The notes below the pieces were generated by a model. The model was not told the origin of the DNA. It made no database searches and saw only the letters and a program-made list of their open reading frames with translations. From Sediminibacterium roseum (lineage in GTDB: Bacteria; Bacteroidota; Bacteroidia; Chitinophagales; Chitinophagaceae): 64,000 nucleotides of DNA. The DNA lies in NCBI RefSeq assembly GCF_009939005.1, contig NZ_JAACJS010000002.1, positions 960,646-1,024,645 on the forward strand, read 5' to 3'. This document shows positions 1 through 9,040 of this stretch, piece after piece (position 1 is the first letter of the stretch; each line of letters begins with the position of its first letter). The position numbers and the translations under genes were made by a program.

Positions 1-87
1 CAGGCAAAGATCAAATCCTGCGTTGCCCGCTATCCATTCCGGGTGCAGTGATTCGTCTCCCACTGCACTGATTACCAAATATCTCAT
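1..87 (-). CDS. DUF707-like protein, N-terminal fragment cut by the window edge
   Basis: Reading the minus strand from the ATG at 87 gives 29 residues beginning MRYLVISAVGDESLHPEW before the window ends. A start of this type (a hydrophobic strand, then VG-D-SLH-W) resembles the DUF707 family often found in polysaccharide loci, whose exact reaction is not known. The start codon overlaps the stop of the UDP-galactopyranose mutase gene by four bases (ATGA), so the two are almost certainly translated from one message. Family assignment rests on very few residues; that it is a real gene is more certain than what it is. Confidence 0.5.
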   Translation of the reverse strand, partial: MRYLVISAVGDESLHPEWIAGNAGFDLCL

Positions 88-1187
88 GACAAATGCGTTC
101 TGATGAATTCTAATGCAGATTCGATCACCTGGTGCATATCGTAATACTTATATTCAGCCAGCCGCCCGCCGAAAAAAACGTTGGTTTCAGCATCGGCCAG
201 GGATTTGTATTTACGGTATTTTTCATTGTTGGCCTCATCGTTTACAGGGTAATAGGGTTCCGTAACACCCGCTTTGTACTCGGCCGGATAGTCGAAGCTG
301 ATCCATGTGTGCTGTGTTTCATTTTTTTCAAAATGTTTGTGTTCAATGACCCTCGTATACGGTACTTCGATGTCTGTATAATTCATCATCGCCACTCCCT
401 GGTAATTTGACGTTGAAGCATCTAAGCGGTGTTCAAATCGGTTTGTTTTGTACTCGAGTTCGCCATGTACATAGGCATAGTAGCGGTCTATCGGTCCTGT
501 ATAGATTAATTTTCCATAAGCCGGCAAGGGGTCGTTAAAAAAATCAGTGTTGAGTCTTACCTCGATCCCTTCGAGCAGTTTTTTAAATATCTGCGTATAT
601 CCTCCCACCGGGATCCCCTGGAAACGGTCATTGAAGTAATTATTGTCGTATGTGAACCGAACGGGCAGCCGTTTTATGATACTCGCCGGCAACTCCGCAG
701 GAGGCTTGCCCCATTGCTTGTGTGTATAGCCTTTTATCAATTTTTCATAAACGTCTGTGCCAACCAGCTTAATAGCCTGTTCTTCCAGGTTGCCGGGGTC
801 GCCCGAAATGGAGGCAGCCTGCGCAGCAATGATCTGTTTTGCTTCGTGCGGATGGGTGATATTCCATAACCTTGAAAAGGTCCACATATTGAAGGGAAGC
901 GAATAGATTTCCCCTTTGTAGTTTGCAACAGGCCTGAGGGTAAAATCATTGAATGTTGCAAGTTCGTTGATCCAGCTCCATATCATGGGGTTGGATGTAT
1001 GGAATATATGCGGGCCGTAAATATGTAGATGGATACCGTCCCGCTCCTCGGTATAGCAGTTGCCGCCGATGTGATTGCGCGAATCGATCACGCAAACGCG
1101 AAACCCTTTTTTTGTCAATTCTCTTGCGCAGATCGAGCCGAAAAACCCCGCACCTACAATCAGGTAGTCGTATGTGCCGTCTCTCAT
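84..1187 (-). CDS. glf: UDP-galactopyranose mutase
   Basis: This flavoenzyme converts UDP-galactopyranose to UDP-galactofuranose in the cytoplasm, supplying galactofuranose for cell-surface glycans. The 367 residues match the usual length. An FAD-binding GAGFFG motif lies at residues 12-17, and the diagnostic family stretch (IKRLPVRFTYDNNYFND followed by QGIPVGGYT) spans about 171-198. The ATG at 1187 places the Rossmann motif at the expected distance from the N-terminus. It overlaps the next minus-strand gene by four bases and is divergent from the O-antigen ligase-like gene at 1350, so the 162-base gap probably holds two promoters. Its product suggests that the surface polysaccharide made by this locus contains galactofuranose, which is inference. 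Confidence 0.95.
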   Translation of the reverse strand: MRDGTYDYLIVGAGFFGSICARELTKKGFRVCVIDSRNHIGGNCYTEERDGIHLHIYGPHIFHTSNPMIWSWINELATFNDFTLRPVANYKGEIYSLPFNMWTFSRLWNITHPHEAKQIIAAQAASISGDPGNLEEQAIKLVGTDVYEKLIKGYTHKQWGKPPAELPASIIKRLPVRFTYDNNYFNDRFQGIPVGGYTQIFKKLLEGIEVRLNTDFFNDPLPAYGKLIYTGPIDRYYAYVHGELEYKTNRFEHRLDASTSNYQGVAMMNYTDIEVPYTRVIEHKHFEKNETQHTWISFDYPAEYKAGVTEPYYPVNDEANNEKYRKYKSLADAETNVFFGGRLAEYKYYDMHQVIESALEFIRTHLS

Positions 1188-1315
1188 CGCTTATTTTCGG
1201 TTTTAATGGTCAAAATAGAGGGGATCATCGTTAAACGGGATATCAACGGCTGCAAATATAGTTTATATGACACGGGAATTTGCAGGGCGCTACGTTTATT
1301 TGCCTAGTTTGCGAT

Positions 1316-1323
1316 TAGTTTTG
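1316..1323 (+). promoter_or_regulatory. Bacteroidota -7 element upstream of the O-antigen ligase-like gene
   Basis: TAGTTTTG matches the TAnnTTTG -7 consensus used by the primary sigma factor of Bacteroidota and lies 26 bases before the ATG at 1350. TTTG occurs at 1299-1302, but its 13-base spacing is shorter than the usual 19-21, so the -33 half is not convincing. Confidence 0.45.
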
Positions 1324-1349
1324 CACCCATAAAAACCAGCACCGCCCGG

Positions 1350-2630
1350 ATGGCCTCAGTTAAAGCACTTTATTTTCGTTTTTTTGTATTTGTGTATGCG
1401 CTGTACGCCTTTTTTAACAAAGGGATCGCCTACAGTTACCTGGCCGAAGTTACGCTGGTAACCGGGTTACTGCTCATCCTCTGGAACCTGCGCCGGTATG
1501 AATTTGCCTGGGGGAAACGAATGACATTGCTGGCGGTGTTTGTAAGCCTTTCAATAGTTTATATAATCAGGGGATTGGCATCGGGGTATAGTCTAGTTGA
1601 TGTGGTCCGCGACTCTGTTATGTTCAACTACATTGGCTTCGCGTTTATCATTTACTTTTTTAAGGACGACCTGCCTGAATTGATCCAACGGCTTTCCATC
1701 GTATACAAATGGTACCCCTTCGTGATGTGTTTCTGTTTCCTGCTCTCTTCTTACAATACTTTTTTCCGGGAACTCATCCTGTTTGGAGGCCAGCGGCTTT
1801 TTCTATATAAGTTTGGCGACATGGGCGTGCATCTTTTTATTGCCAGTATATTGCTGTTGAGCGGGAACATCACGTTGCGCAAACGCTATTTTGTGATGCA
1901 ATGCATCATGATCGTTTACTTATTATTGATCGTAGCCTCTTACAGCCGTTCAGGGATGATGTCTTATGTGCTGGCCATGGGCGCTTTTCTCGTTTATACC
2001 AAGAACGTTGCATTACGCAGGCAGGTATTCAGGTGGATTAAATTTGTTCCTCTACTCATCCTGCTCGCGCTGCCTTTGTTTTTGTCTACCAACGTCGAAG
2101 AAAATTTCCAGGGAAGATCGTTGAGCCTGGAACAACTCTCAAAGAACGCAACCAGCATTTTTTCTTTTGAAGACGACGGATCAACTTTAAGCGACAACAA
2201 AGCCTGGCGGTTGTTGTGGTGGGCGCGGATCGTCGATGAAACTTTTATGGGGCCCTTTTTCCTTTGGGGCAAAGGCATGGGAATGAGTCTTGTGCCTGTC
2301 GGTGAAGCGGGATATGATGTATCGGAAGGCGATCTGAGGTCACCGCATAGTTTTCACATGACCGTGTTGGCACGTTTCGGCGTACCTGTGTTTTTGCTGT
2401 GGATTTGCTGGATGTACCTGCATCTTTCCCATATCCGTAAAAAAAATACCAGTCCGCACGCTTTGTTGTTCACAGCCATCACATTGGCTTTTTTGGTCAA
2501 TGCATCCTTCGATGTATTCCTGGAGGGGCCCATGGGAGCCTTCCCATTCTGGACATTCGTGGGGCTCGCATATGCAGAAGAAGTATTTAAACAAAAGCCA
2601 GAGAACCCCGCTCGCCTGGGGGCGGGGTAG
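1350..2630 (+). CDS. O-antigen ligase / Wzy polymerase-like membrane protein
   Basis: A 426-residue polytopic membrane protein with roughly ten or more hydrophobic segments and one large hydrophilic loop at about residues 245-340. That loop carries features seen in the Wzy_C/O-antigen ligase superfamily: WRLLWWARI, a G-KG-G turn, and RSPHSFHMTVLARFGV, equivalent to the H-N/S-fh---ar-G motif. Such proteins polymerise or ligate undecaprenyl-linked glycan on the periplasmic face of the inner membrane. Ligase and polymerase cannot be told apart from sequence. Genes for an initiating transferase and a Wzi-like barrel downstream favour an exopolysaccharide or capsule polymerase. Confidence 0.75.
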   Translation: MASVKALYFRFFVFVYALYAFFNKGIAYSYLAEVTLVTGLLLILWNLRRYEFAWGKRMTLLAVFVSLSIVYIIRGLASGYSLVDVVRDSVMFNYIGFAFIIYFFKDDLPELIQRLSIVYKWYPFVMCFCFLLSSYNTFFRELILFGGQRLFLYKFGDMGVHLFIASILLLSGNITLRKRYFVMQCIMIVYLLLIVASYSRSGMMSYVLAMGAFLVYTKNVALRRQVFRWIKFVPLLILLALPLFLSTNVEENFQGRSLSLEQLSKNATSIFSFEDDGSTLSDNKAWRLLWWARIVDETFMGPFFLWGKGMGMSLVPVGEAGYDVSEGDLRSPHSFHMTVLARFGVPVFLLWICWMYLHLSHIRKKNTSPHALLFTAITLAFLVNASFDVFLEGPMGAFPFWTFVGLAYAEEVFKQKPENPARLGAG

Positions 2631-2705
2631 CATAAAAAATGCGGATCTGTATTAATATCTAATACCATTGCGTGCGTTTGAAACGATAGCTTTAATCGTG
2701 TAATA

Positions 2706-3244
2706 ATGTCAATCGAAAGAATAGTAAAGGATAATCCGAGTTTTCATGGGTGGTCGGCTGGCAAAACAGCGAATTTCGGCGCATCGGATGAGGTACTTAA
2801 ATATATGGACGGCACATCGTGTCCTGGCTTTTTTACCCAGGAAACGGGCTCAGGGAAGTCGACCTTCGGTTTTTTACTGGCAGACTGTAAGCATATGGCC
2901 ATCCCCCCGATCCAAACGAAGAGGAGCGCATCCGGGATTACTGCGGCAAAAACAATATACCCGACGATCTTACACAGAAAAAAAACTAAAAAACGGGCGG
3001 GTACACGATCGTTGACGATGTTAATTTATCCTCCGTGCGCAACCTGAATACCTTCCTTCGCAAAAAGAAGAACTGGAAACTGGATAAAGTGGTTGGTAAA
3101 ACTGCTTTTTTTATCAAAACAGGAGAAGCATTTCTGATGAACGATTGGCAAAACCAAGGGATCAAGAGGTCTTTTTTTATTTATTCTGGAGATCGCGGAA
3201 AGCTGGTCCGGTTCGATAAATGCACCTTATTTATGAAAAAATAA
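2706..3244 (+). pseudogene. Remnant of a class I SAM-dependent methyltransferase gene
   Basis: Three lesions are visible. From the ATG at 2706 the frame reads IVKDNPSFHGW and then QETGSGKSTFGF, a motif-I-like SAM site. At the six-C run 2903-2908 the meaning moves to another frame, where PDPNEEERIRDYC follows; one C appears to be missing. That second frame meets a TAA at 2987-2989 in an A-rich tract. The same frame resumes with GGYTIVDDVNLSSVRNL and runs to 3244, which is the C-terminal part of the same family. The stretch that should lie between (with the ID-G-H motif) is absent, so there is also an internal deletion of some tens of codons. The two halves fit a SAM methyltransferase family found near polysaccharide genes. 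It cannot make the full enzyme. Confidence 0.7.
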
Positions 3245-3323
3245 GGTGGAATGCCCGGGATAGGGAAACTGAAAGACTACAGGGAGGGGGTTAATTGTTA
3301 TTTTCGCTGCTTATTACACAAAC

Positions 3324-4097
3324 ATGGTTTTTGTTCTCAACGTTCCTTTTTACGACCGCGATATACCATCGGCGGTGGCGCAAATACTCTCTGAAATGAG
3401 GTCCGGCGCTTCACGGGCCCAAAATTTCCGCATCAGCGCTACGGGCGCACACGGGTTGATAGAGGCGCGTAAAAGCCCCGCATTCAATGCGGTGATCCAG
3501 GATTTTTACATCAACCTCCCCGACGGCATGCCGGTTGTATGGGTGGGCCGGCTCCGGGGCCATAAGCAGATGCGCAGGTGCTACGGCCCCGATTTTTTCA
3601 AGGAACTTATCGTAGCTACCGCCAACACACCCATCAATCATTTTTTCTGTGGGGGAAAGGAGGGGGTTGCCGAAGAGTTGCAGGCGTTCTGCCGGACCCG
3701 TCTTCGCAATGAACACATCACCGGAACATATTCACCTCCTTTCCGTTCTATGACCGACCAGGAAATGGAGGAACTGGGCCGACGGATTTCAAAGGCTGGC
3801 GCAGACATCATATGGATCGGGCTGAGTACGCCCAAACAGGAGGCTTTTGCTCATAGGCTGGCCGGTTATGTAAAGGCTCATTACATCATAACCGTAGGTG
3901 CAGCATTCGATTTTCACACGGGCAGGATAAAGCAGGCGCCCCGATGGATGCAGTCGATCGGCATGGAATGGTTTTTTAGATTACTCACAGAACCGAGGCG
4001 TTTGTATCGGCGATATTTCGAGATCGTGCCTAAATTCATCTTCCTAAATATCAAGGAATTTTTCTATTTTTATCTAAGTAAAAGACACATTAAATGA
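3324..4097 (+). CDS. WecG/TagA/CpsF family glycosyltransferase (GT26)
   Basis: GT26 enzymes transfer a sugar, typically N-acetylmannosamine or its uronic acid, onto an undecaprenyl-diphosphate-linked sugar at the inner membrane. The 257 residues include the substrate-site Thr at about 40 (ISATGAHGL), NLPDGMPVVW with the catalytic-type Asp at 67, WIGLSTPKQE at 164-173 and VGAAFDFHTG at 191-200. The basic C-terminal tail (EPRRLYRRYFEIVPKF and beyond) is the membrane-associating end typical of the family. The stop overlaps the next ATG by four bases, so it is co-translated with the epimerase. The donor sugar cannot be read from the sequence. Confidence 0.88.
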   Translation: MVFVLNVPFYDRDIPSAVAQILSEMRSGASRAQNFRISATGAHGLIEARKSPAFNAVIQDFYINLPDGMPVVWVGRLRGHKQMRRCYGPDFFKELIVATANTPINHFFCGGKEGVAEELQAFCRTRLRNEHITGTYSPPFRSMTDQEMEELGRRISKAGADIIWIGLSTPKQEAFAHRLAGYVKAHYIITVGAAFDFHTGRIKQAPRWMQSIGMEWFFRLLTEPRRLYRRYFEIVPKFIFLNIKEFFYFYLSKRHIK

Positions 4098-5071
4098 AGA
4101 AAGTGCTTGTTTGCGGTGCGGGTGGTTTTATCGGGGGGCATTTGGTAAAAAAGTTAAAAAAAGAAGGCTGCTGGGTGAGAGGGGTTGACCTCAAAGAAAA
4201 CGAGTTCAGCATTTCGCCCGCGGATGAATTCATCATTGGGGATCTTACCAACCAGCAAACAGTGCGTGAGGTGCTCGATATGCCTTTTGACGAAGTTTAC
4301 CAGCTGGCAGCCGATATGGGCGGTGCAGGTTATATTTTTACCGGTGAAAACGATGCCAACGTAATGCACAATTCAGCAACGATCAACCTGAATATTATTC
4401 ACCAGGCGCATAAGGCCGGTGCTAAGAAAATATTCTATTCTTCCTCGGCGTGCGTGTATCCGTCGTTTAACCAGGAAAATCCCGATAGCCCGTTGTGTAC
4501 CGAAGATTCCGCTTACCCGGCAATGCCAGACAGTGATTACGGGTGGGAAAAATTATTCAGTGAGCGCCTGTACCTTGCCTTTAGCCGTAATTATAATATG
4601 ACTGTGCGCATTGCCCGTTTCCACAACATTTTCGGGCCGGAAGGTACCTGGAACAGCGGTAAAGAGAAAGCGCCGGCGGCCATCTGCCGGAAAATAGCCG
4701 AAGCGCCCGATGGCGGGTACATTGAAGTTTGGGGCGATGGCAAGCAAACGCGCTCGTTTCTTTACATCGATGAGTGCCTGGAAGGAGTTCAGCGTTTGAT
4801 GGAATCTGATTTTGCAGGCCCGGTAAACATCGGTTCCGAAGAAATGGTTTCATTGAACCAGTTGGCAGAGATGATAATGAAGATCGCCAATAAACCGCTT
4901 ACCATTAAAAACATTCCCGTTTCACATATTGGTGTAAGGGGACGTAATTCCGATAACAACCTCATCAATGAGAAACTGGGTTGGGCGCCAAATGCACCAC
5001 TGGTGCAAGGGCTCAAAAAAACCTACCAGTGGATCAGAGAACAGGTGCTTTGCGAAATGCCTGCTGAATAG
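4094..5071 (+). CDS. NAD-dependent epimerase, GDP-mannose 3,5-epimerase-like
   Basis: An extended short-chain dehydrogenase of 325 residues with GAGGFIGGHL at 8-17. It resembles plant GDP-mannose 3,5-epimerase along its length: LAADMGGAGYI at 71-81, SSACVYP with the acid/base Cys at 120, YGWEK with Tyr149 and Lys153, GREKAP-type EKAPAAICRK, WGDGKQTRSFLYIDE, and RGRNSDN near the C-terminus. The plant enzyme makes GDP-L-galactose and GDP-L-gulose from GDP-mannose. Here, overlapping a glycosyltransferase gene, it more likely supplies a sugar nucleotide for surface glycan. The activity is inferred; other GDP- or UDP-sugars remain possible. Confidence 0.8.
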   Translation: MKKVLVCGAGGFIGGHLVKKLKKEGCWVRGVDLKENEFSISPADEFIIGDLTNQQTVREVLDMPFDEVYQLAADMGGAGYIFTGENDANVMHNSATINLNIIHQAHKAGAKKIFYSSSACVYPSFNQENPDSPLCTEDSAYPAMPDSDYGWEKLFSERLYLAFSRNYNMTVRIARFHNIFGPEGTWNSGKEKAPAAICRKIAEAPDGGYIEVWGDGKQTRSFLYIDECLEGVQRLMESDFAGPVNIGSEEMVSLNQLAEMIMKIANKPLTIKNIPVSHIGVRGRNSDNNLINEKLGWAPNAPLVQGLKKTYQWIREQVLCEMPAE

Positions 5072-5373
5072 CGTTATCCACTCCAAAACAAAGCGCCGGC
5101 ACCATGCGGGTGATCGGCAATCCTGGAAGACGGCTGATGTTGCATTCCGGCTTTTTTTGAGGCATTGTTCCAATAACCGCTTTGTTGTTTGCATAAAACA
5201 AGCCGGCAGAATTTGCAAACGTGCACTCATCGATTATCTGGCCGCTTATACCATGGCATTGCCACTATGCAGTCACGATACAAAGTTAATGTTTAATGCA
5301 GGTGCCCATGTACATATTTCGGGTCTAAAAGGCTGTTCGGGTACACACAATATCTTTACAAAAAACCAAATAA
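5072..5373. other. 302-base gap with no recognisable gene
   Basis: A frame stays open across much of this gap but begins inside the upstream epimerase gene and runs into the next gene; its residue pattern fits no known family. No tRNA-like fold, strong hairpin or clear promoter was seen. TATCTTTA near 5352-5359 is one base off the -7 consensus and might serve the Wzi-like gene. Confidence 0.5.
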
Positions 5374-6933
5374 ATGCGTTTAAGGATTATCATCGTTTTA
5401 GGATTACTGGTTTTAACAGCCGATAGTTATTCACAGGTTGTATATGAGCGCCACACGAACGAAGTGTACAATTTCCTCTCGCGTTTTGCGCAGAAAGGGG
5501 TGATCGAGTTTGATGATATGATCCGCCCGGTGAGCAAAGAAAGGATAAGGGTGGCGCTGGACAGCGTAGCCGCGTACCCGCAGCGCTTGTCGCCCACAGA
5601 AAAAAAAGAACTGGCTTTTTACCAGGAAGAATACAATCCAGGCGTCCGTAAAAGAATTTTACGCGCGGCCGGCGAAGACTTTACACTCGAGGCCGATCCC
5701 GTATTCAGCGGTTCTTACCAGTCCGGTTCAGGAAAAGATATCAAAAGCACCAGTTCTGGCATCAATCTCTGGGGCCACGCAGGAAAACACTGGGGATTTC
5801 AATTTTCTTTCCAGGATGTGAATATGAATGGTAAAGGACTCGACACTTCTTACAGATCGCTCGAAAGCGGTGGGATAACGGGGCCTGTACTGTTCAATAA
5901 TTTCAACAAGAACGTACAGAATTTTACGGAGATCCGCGGTCACCTAAGTTATTCTTTTAAAAATGGATCTGTAACCGTAGGGCAGGATTATCTTCTATGG
6001 GGGTATGGAGAGAACAGGCTGGTGCTTTCAGACAAAGCACCCACCTATCCATACCTGCGTTTCGATTTTCAGCCTTTGCCCTGGCTCCGTTTTAATTATA
6101 CACATGCATTCCTGCAGTCGGGAGAGTTAGACAGCACAAGATCCTACACCATTCCTTCTGGTATTTTTGGCGGCATTCGCGAAGTACAGGTATCTAAATT
6201 CATGGCCTCTCACAGTTTGGATTTCAGAATCATGAAAGGATTGAATTTTTCCATGGGCGAATCGGTGATCTACAACGACAACCTCAATATCGGTTACTTG
6301 ATACCGATCATGTTTTTTAAAGCGGTAGACAATTCCATCGGCTCCGGTTCTATCACGAGGGGGTCTAACGGGCAATTCTTTTTCCAGGCCAGTTCACGCA
6401 ACCAACTGCGCAATACGCACCTCTACGCCACCCTCTTTATTGATGAGATCAGGGTGGGTACTATTTTCGATAAACAGAAACAACGCAACCAACTCGGATA
6501 CTCGGTTGGCGGATCGCTTACTGATATCGGAGGCATCCGTTACCTTACGGCCGGCGTCGAATACACGCGGATCAGGCCATTTGTGTACCGGAATTTCTTA
6601 CCGGCGCAGAATTATACCCACAACAATTATTTACTGGGGGATTGGCTGGGCAGCAATGCAGACAGGTTCGTTGGTTTTGTAAAATACACGCCATTGGCAA
6701 AACTCAAGCTGCAGATGCGTTATTCTTACCTGCGCAAAGGAGACGCAGGCACGCTGGCGCAGCAATATACCGATCCTGCTCAGCCGCCGTTCTTGTTTGG
6801 CCCGCAACTGCAATCGAACGAGTTTTTCTTCAACGCTTCTTACGAATACCTGCACAGGCTCTGCTTTAACGGCTATTATAAAAGATTTGATAATCATCAA
6901 TCTGTGTTTGTGGGGCTGACCTATGGGCTTTGA
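5374..6933 (+). CDS. Wzi-like capsule assembly outer-membrane protein
   Basis: 519 residues with a signal peptide (hydrophobic residues 3-17, cleavage near SYS-QVV). The mature part is rich in alternating aromatic/polar beta strands and ends VFVGLTYGL, as outer-membrane barrels do. Length and pattern fit the capsule assembly Wzi family of Bacteroidota, whose enterobacterial namesake is a lectin-like barrel that anchors exported capsule at the cell surface. Placement between glycan-modifying genes and the initiating transferase supports that role. Its exact ligand is unknown. Confidence 0.8.
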   Translation: MRLRIIIVLGLLVLTADSYSQVVYERHTNEVYNFLSRFAQKGVIEFDDMIRPVSKERIRVALDSVAAYPQRLSPTEKKELAFYQEEYNPGVRKRILRAAGEDFTLEADPVFSGSYQSGSGKDIKSTSSGINLWGHAGKHWGFQFSFQDVNMNGKGLDTSYRSLESGGITGPVLFNNFNKNVQNFTEIRGHLSYSFKNGSVTVGQDYLLWGYGENRLVLSDKAPTYPYLRFDFQPLPWLRFNYTHAFLQSGELDSTRSYTIPSGIFGGIREVQVSKFMASHSLDFRIMKGLNFSMGESVIYNDNLNIGYLIPIMFFKAVDNSIGSGSITRGSNGQFFFQASSRNQLRNTHLYATLFIDEIRVGTIFDKQKQRNQLGYSVGGSLTDIGGIRYLTAGVEYTRIRPFVYRNFLPAQNYTHNNYLLGDWLGSNADRFVGFVKYTPLAKLKLQMRYSYLRKGDAGTLAQQYTDPAQPPFLFGPQLQSNEFFFNASYEYLHRLCFNGYYKRFDNHQSVFVGLTYGL

Positions 6934-7036
6934 CGGAAATTATCGCTGCGCCATCATTTCAACGGCTATTTTTTGAGAAACAAGGTTGACGGTTAAATCC
7001 ATTAGGTTTATATTGCAACGGACTTACCTGGGAACT

Positions 7037-8437
7037 ATGTTTAGAGGAAACCGCTTAAATTACTTGTTGAGGATTTGGTTGGATATATTCATGCTCGCGA
7101 CTTGTTTTCTCTTCGCGTGTTATATCGACAACGGGGCCATACGCGATGTATTGAAGTTGCCTCTTTTAGCGATTGTTTTATTAAGCATCATCGTTTGGTA
7201 CGTAGGTGCGCGGATCTTTCTTTTGTATGGAGAAATCACGATCTTTTCCTTTTCGCAGGAGATGACGGTGTTCCTCCGGCAGCTGGTCACACATCTTTTG
7301 ATCCTTACTTTTATCCTGTTTGTATTTTATACGCAGTTTTACCAGTTCCGTTCGCTGCTTTTGTATTATCACCTGCTCATTTTCGTCACGCTCCCTTTTG
7401 AAAAATACTTTTACCGTGTAGTGGTTGCGTATGTACGCAGGCAATACAAATACGAAAAGAACATCCTGATCGTTGGCGATGGCGCCCTGGCCAGTAATTT
7501 TTACCGCTCCGATATTCTTCACAACGACCTTAAATACAACCTTGTTGGTATCCTGGGTGATAACGACAACAAGAATTTCAACAGCAAATACCTCGGTTCC
7601 ATCAATCTCCTCCCAGAAATACTCGACCAGAAAAGCATTGACGAGGTATTCCTCGCACTGCCCGGCGATGCGATCGAAAAGACGGATTATGTGATCGATG
7701 TATGCGAGAAAAGATCCTGCCGTGTAAATGTGATCCAGGATATCAACCGCTTGGGTGCAGGCTCTTTTGAAGTAACCAATTTCGCAGGGTTCCCCGTGGT
7801 GGGCATCCGTTACATTCCCTTGGATGATGCGGAGAACAGGTTCTTCAAACGTGTATTCGATATTGTTTTTTCTGCATTGTTTCTTGTGCTCGTATACAGC
7901 TGGCTATGGCCCATCATCGCTCTGGCCATTAAATTGAATTCAAACGGGCCGATCCTCTTTAAGCAGGAACGATGGGGGTTGAACAACGATAAGATCATCT
8001 GTTACAAGTTCCGCACTATGTACATGCCGTCTACCGGCGAAGGAAGCATCGGGTTCAAACAGGCGAGCCGCAACGACAAACGCGTAACCGCAGTGGGACA
8101 ATTTCTAAGGAAAACAAGTCTCGACGAGCTGCCCCAGTTTATCAACGTATTTTTGGGCAGCATGTCTGTAGTGGGTCCGCGCCCGCATCCCATACCGCTT
8201 TCGCTCGAGTCCAAAGACCTGGTTCAAAACTACATGCTGCGCCACCTTGTAAAACCCGGCATCACGGGATGGGCACAGGTGAACGGGAGCAGGGGTGAGA
8301 CAAGTCACCCGGACGACATGCGCAAACGCGTAGCCTTCGATCTCTGGTACATACAGAACTGGAGTTTCTGGCTCGATTGCCAGATCATTTTCCAGACGAT
8401 CGTGAACATGATCAAGGGAGACGAGAACGCTTATTAG
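7037..8437 (+). CDS. Undecaprenyl-phosphate sugar-phosphate transferase (WcaJ/WbaP type)
   Basis: This enzyme type starts repeat-unit synthesis by moving a sugar-1-phosphate from a nucleotide sugar to undecaprenyl phosphate. Several N-terminal membrane segments are followed by a nucleotide-binding-like domain (NILIVGDGALASNF). The catalytic bacterial sugar-transferase domain occupies about residues 270-466: KRVFDIVFSALFL helix, CYKFRTMY, TSLDELPQFINVFLGSMSVVGPRP, and KPGITGWAQVNGSRGET. I chose the ATG at 7037 (466 residues) because the only start further upstream in frame is a TTG at 6986 that adds an unconserved 17 residues. It closes the polysaccharide locus. The sugar, probably glucose or galactose, is not determinable. 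Confidence 0.9.
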   Translation: MFRGNRLNYLLRIWLDIFMLATCFLFACYIDNGAIRDVLKLPLLAIVLLSIIVWYVGARIFLLYGEITIFSFSQEMTVFLRQLVTHLLILTFILFVFYTQFYQFRSLLLYYHLLIFVTLPFEKYFYRVVVAYVRRQYKYEKNILIVGDGALASNFYRSDILHNDLKYNLVGILGDNDNKNFNSKYLGSINLLPEILDQKSIDEVFLALPGDAIEKTDYVIDVCEKRSCRVNVIQDINRLGAGSFEVTNFAGFPVVGIRYIPLDDAENRFFKRVFDIVFSALFLVLVYSWLWPIIALAIKLNSNGPILFKQERWGLNNDKIICYKFRTMYMPSTGEGSIGFKQASRNDKRVTAVGQFLRKTSLDELPQFINVFLGSMSVVGPRPHPIPLSLESKDLVQNYMLRHLVKPGITGWAQVNGSRGETSHPDDMRKRVAFDLWYIQNWSFWLDCQIIFQTIVNMIKGDENAY

Positions 8438-8462
8438 CCACCGGATTTTATCGACCGACCAT

Positions 8463-8510
8463 CTTTTACTCATGTAAAAGCTGTTGGCTCCTGGCCACCG
8501 GCTTTTTTTT
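8463..8510 (+). terminator. Possible terminator after the polysaccharide locus
   Basis: A perfect 7-base stem (CTTTTAC, 8463-8469; GTAAAAG, 8474-8480) with a 4-base loop lies 25 bases past the stop. A run of eight T follows at 8503-8510. The spacing between stem and T-run is too long for a classic terminator, so the call is tentative. Confidence 0.35.
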
Positions 8511-8587
8511 ATTTAGAGACATCCATTCATTCACCCGTTTGTAAAATCTAGCCGATCGCTAACAGCTAAAGGCTTAATTTCGCAGTC

Positions 8588-9034
8588 ATGCAGCACACCG
8601 TTTTCAACGTCAACATCATCAACCGTTCAGACAATCCGCTTCCGCATTATGCCACCGACGGCTCATCAGGTATGGATCTGCGGGCATGGCTTCCCGGCGA
8701 CCTCGTGCTTCAGCCGATGGAGCGTAGCCTGGTTCCTACAGGGCTCTTTATCGAATTGCCCGAAGGCTACGAGGTGCAGGTACGGCCGCGCAGCGGGCTG
8801 GCGATCAAGCAGGGGCTTACCTGTCTTAATTCACCCGGCACGGTAGATGCCGATTACCGCGGCGAATTAAAAGTGATACTCATCAACCTGTCTACCGAAC
8901 CGCAAACCATCCGCTCCGGCGATCGCATTGCGCAGATGGTGATGCAGAAAGTAGAAAAAATAAACTGGCAACCTGTTGAGGCCATCAACGAAACCACGAG
9001 GGGAGAAGGCGGCTTTGGGCATACAGGTAAATAA
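8588..9034 (+). CDS. dut: dUTP diphosphatase
   Basis: Hydrolyses dUTP to dUMP and pyrophosphate, keeping uracil out of DNA and feeding thymidylate synthesis. The 148 residues carry all five trimeric dUTPase motifs in order: GSSGMDLRAW, RPRSGLAIKQGL, GTVDADYRGELKV with the catalytic Asp, RIAQMVM, and the C-terminal glycine-rich RGEGGFGHTGK that closes over the active site. TAATTTCG at 8575-8582, five bases before the ATG, is one base off the -7 consensus, so the message may have almost no leader. Only six bases separate its stop from the DUF4292 gene, indicating an operon. Confidence 0.95.
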   Translation: MQHTVFNVNIINRSDNPLPHYATDGSSGMDLRAWLPGDLVLQPMERSLVPTGLFIELPEGYEVQVRPRSGLAIKQGLTCLNSPGTVDADYRGELKVILINLSTEPQTIRSGDRIAQMVMQKVEKINWQPVEAINETTRGEGGFGHTGK

Positions 9035-9040
9035 TCAATT

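Noticed and set aside
2903..2989. Programmed frameshifting in the methyltransferase gene
   Set aside because: The later in-frame stop and the missing central part mean that a shift alone could not restore a full enzyme.
4968..5426. A 152-codon frame spanning the gap after the epimerase gene
   Set aside because: It starts inside the epimerase gene and ends inside the next gene in another frame, with no family pattern.
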